A DNA stretch of 5,871 bases, from the NCBI GenBank assembly GCA_937893735.1, contig CALBGD010000262.1, positions 1-5,871 of the forward strand. The letters run 5' to 3'. A model generated the notes under the pieces. The model ran no database searches and was not told where the DNA came from. It worked only from the letters and a program-made list of their open reading frames with translations. The position numbers and the translations under genes were made by a program. The DNA is from an uncultured Clostridia bacterium. Lineage in GTDB: Bacteria; Bacillota; Clostridia; Oscillospirales; Ruminococcaceae. Shown one piece after another: positions 5,209 through 5,871 of the stretch. The stretch's first letter is position 1. Every line of letters begins with the position of its first letter.

Positions 5209-5237
5209 TTGCAATTATACTCCTATTGTATTATAAT
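5209..5237 (+). promoter_or_regulatory. Promoter of the 8-oxoguanine glycosylase gene
   Basis: TTGCAA (5209-5214) and a perfect TATAAT (5232-5237) are separated by 17 bases. The predicted start is near 5244, giving a leader of about 29 nt before the ATG at 5273. The -35 box overlaps the candidate leftward -10 box (5214-5219). Confidence 0.75.
5214..5219 (-). promoter_or_regulatory. Candidate -10 box for the leftward operon
   Basis: TATAAT is present on the minus strand at 5219-5214, about 68 bases upstream of the first operon gene. At 17-base spacing the -35 position reads TCTTAA, a poor match to TTGACA, and no TGn extension is present. Either the promoter is weak or needs an activator, or the true start lies elsewhere in 5147-5272. 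It overlaps the rightward -35 box, so the two directions may compete for polymerase. Confidence 0.4.
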
Positions 5238-5272
5238 TAAGACAAATAATCAAGGGGTTTACGAAAAAATTC

Positions 5273-5871
5273 ATGAATTACACCATACAAAATCCGAATT
5301 TTGATATCCGCCGGACGTTCCTCTGCGGTCAGTGCTTCCGCTGGAGCGAGGACGAAAACGGCGCTTTCTCCGGCATAGCCGGGGGAAAGGAGCTGACCGT
5401 GACCCAGAGCGGCGGCGAAATAATTCTGCACGATATAGACGAGCGGGATATCCCTTTCTGGGAGAATTACTTTGATATGGGCACGGATTACGCCGCTTAC
5501 ATAACGACGCTCTCCGCGGACGAAACGCTGAAAAAGGCGTGCGCCAGCGCCCCGGGTATCCGGATACTGCGGCAGGAGCCGTTCGAAACTCTCATCAGCT
5601 TCATTATCAGCCAGAACAACAATATTCCCCGCATATCGGGAATAATCGGGCGGCTGTGCGAGAATTTCGGCGAAAGGACCGCAAACGGCAGGGCTTTTCC
5701 GACAGTTGAGCAGCTTTCCGGCGTAACTCCGGAGGATCTCGCTCCGCTGCGCGCGGGATTCCGGGCGCGGTATATATGCGACGCGGTAAGGCGCGTGGGA
5801 TCCGGCGAGGTTGATTTCGCGGAGATAGACGCTCTCCCGCTTGCTGAAGCACGGGAGAAACTCAAGCTTAT
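5273..5871 (+). CDS. 8-oxoguanine DNA glycosylase/AP lyase, Ogg type (3'-truncated by window end)
   Basis: The first 199 residues of a HhH-GPD-superfamily glycosylase that removes 8-oxoguanine opposite cytosine in base excision repair. The frame is open to the window end and has no stop. Seen: the GQCFRW motif (19-24), matching human OGG1 GQSFRW around Gly42; the SQNNNIPRI segment (113-121), matching OGG1 SSNNNIARI with the cytosine-contacting Asn149 and Arg154 as N115 and R120; and AGFRARYI (161-168), with R164 at the place of Arg204. The catalytic lysine and the HhH hairpin lie beyond the window, so activity cannot be confirmed. No well-placed ribosome site precedes the ATG: AGGGG (5253-5257) is 15 bases away, and no in-frame alternative start exists closer to it. 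The gene is divergent from the four-gene operon. It is an OGG1-like clostridial type rather than MutY or Nth. Confidence 0.93.
   Translation, partial: MNYTIQNPNFDIRRTFLCGQCFRWSEDENGAFSGIAGGKELTVTQSGGEIILHDIDERDIPFWENYFDMGTDYAAYITTLSADETLKKACASAPGIRILRQEPFETLISFIISQNNNIPRISGIIGRLCENFGERTANGRAFPTVEQLSGVTPEDLAPLRAGFRARYICDAVRRVGSGEVDFAEIDALPLAEAREKLKL

Noticed and set aside
5497..5865. Minus-strand frames at the right end
   Set aside because: They lie opposite the glycosylase, whose frame carries conserved OGG1-type motifs.

Overview
The window looks like ordinary chromosome from a Gram-positive anaerobe of the class Clostridia, most likely Oscillospiraceae/Ruminococcus-like. The grounds are consensus sigma-A-type promoters in AT-rich gaps, strong AGGAG-type ribosome sites, moderately GC-rich genes that use ATA for isoleucine freely, and the family make-up (a two-lobed clostridial cation diffusion facilitator, a DUF6062-like protein, a clostridial Ogg-type glycosylase). 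The assignment is inference; there is no rRNA or other marker here.

Layout. Positions 1-171 hold a leftward tRNA-Gly(TCC) with an encoded CCA end, followed by a hairpin-rich 3' flank that runs off the window. Its perfect consensus promoter (199-227) lies back to back with the rightward promoter (291-320) of a CDF metal transporter gene (351-1511). That gene converges on a four-gene leftward operon. Between the two, 1514-1791 is a palindrome-packed non-coding stretch: five perfect or near-perfect hairpins, an 11-bp inverted repeat at the ends of a 202-bp core, and two 32-bp direct repeats outside it. It looks like a small intergenic repeat or MITE-like element that also supplies terminators to both sides.

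The leftward operon reads, in order of transcription: a DUF6062-like double CxxC...CxxH protein (5146-4442), tsaD (4421-3408), a shikimate-kinase-like P-loop kinase (3385-2873) and a CPBP/CAAX-type membrane protease (2853-1795). Gaps are 20, 22 and 19 bases, so cotranscription is very likely. The genes do not make an obvious single pathway: TsaD is an essential tRNA-modification enzyme and the others look like housekeeping or unknown functions sharing a transcript.

From 5147 to 5272 a divergent control region separates the operon from a rightward 8-oxoguanine DNA glycosylase gene (5273 onward) that is cut by the window end before its catalytic lysine.

No CRISPR array, phage gene, toxin-antitoxin pair or transposase is visible. 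The points most worth a second look are the palindromic element, the paired metal-site architecture of the DUF6062-like protein, the altered substrate residues in the shikimate-kinase-like protein and the manganese-type metal site of the CDF transporter.
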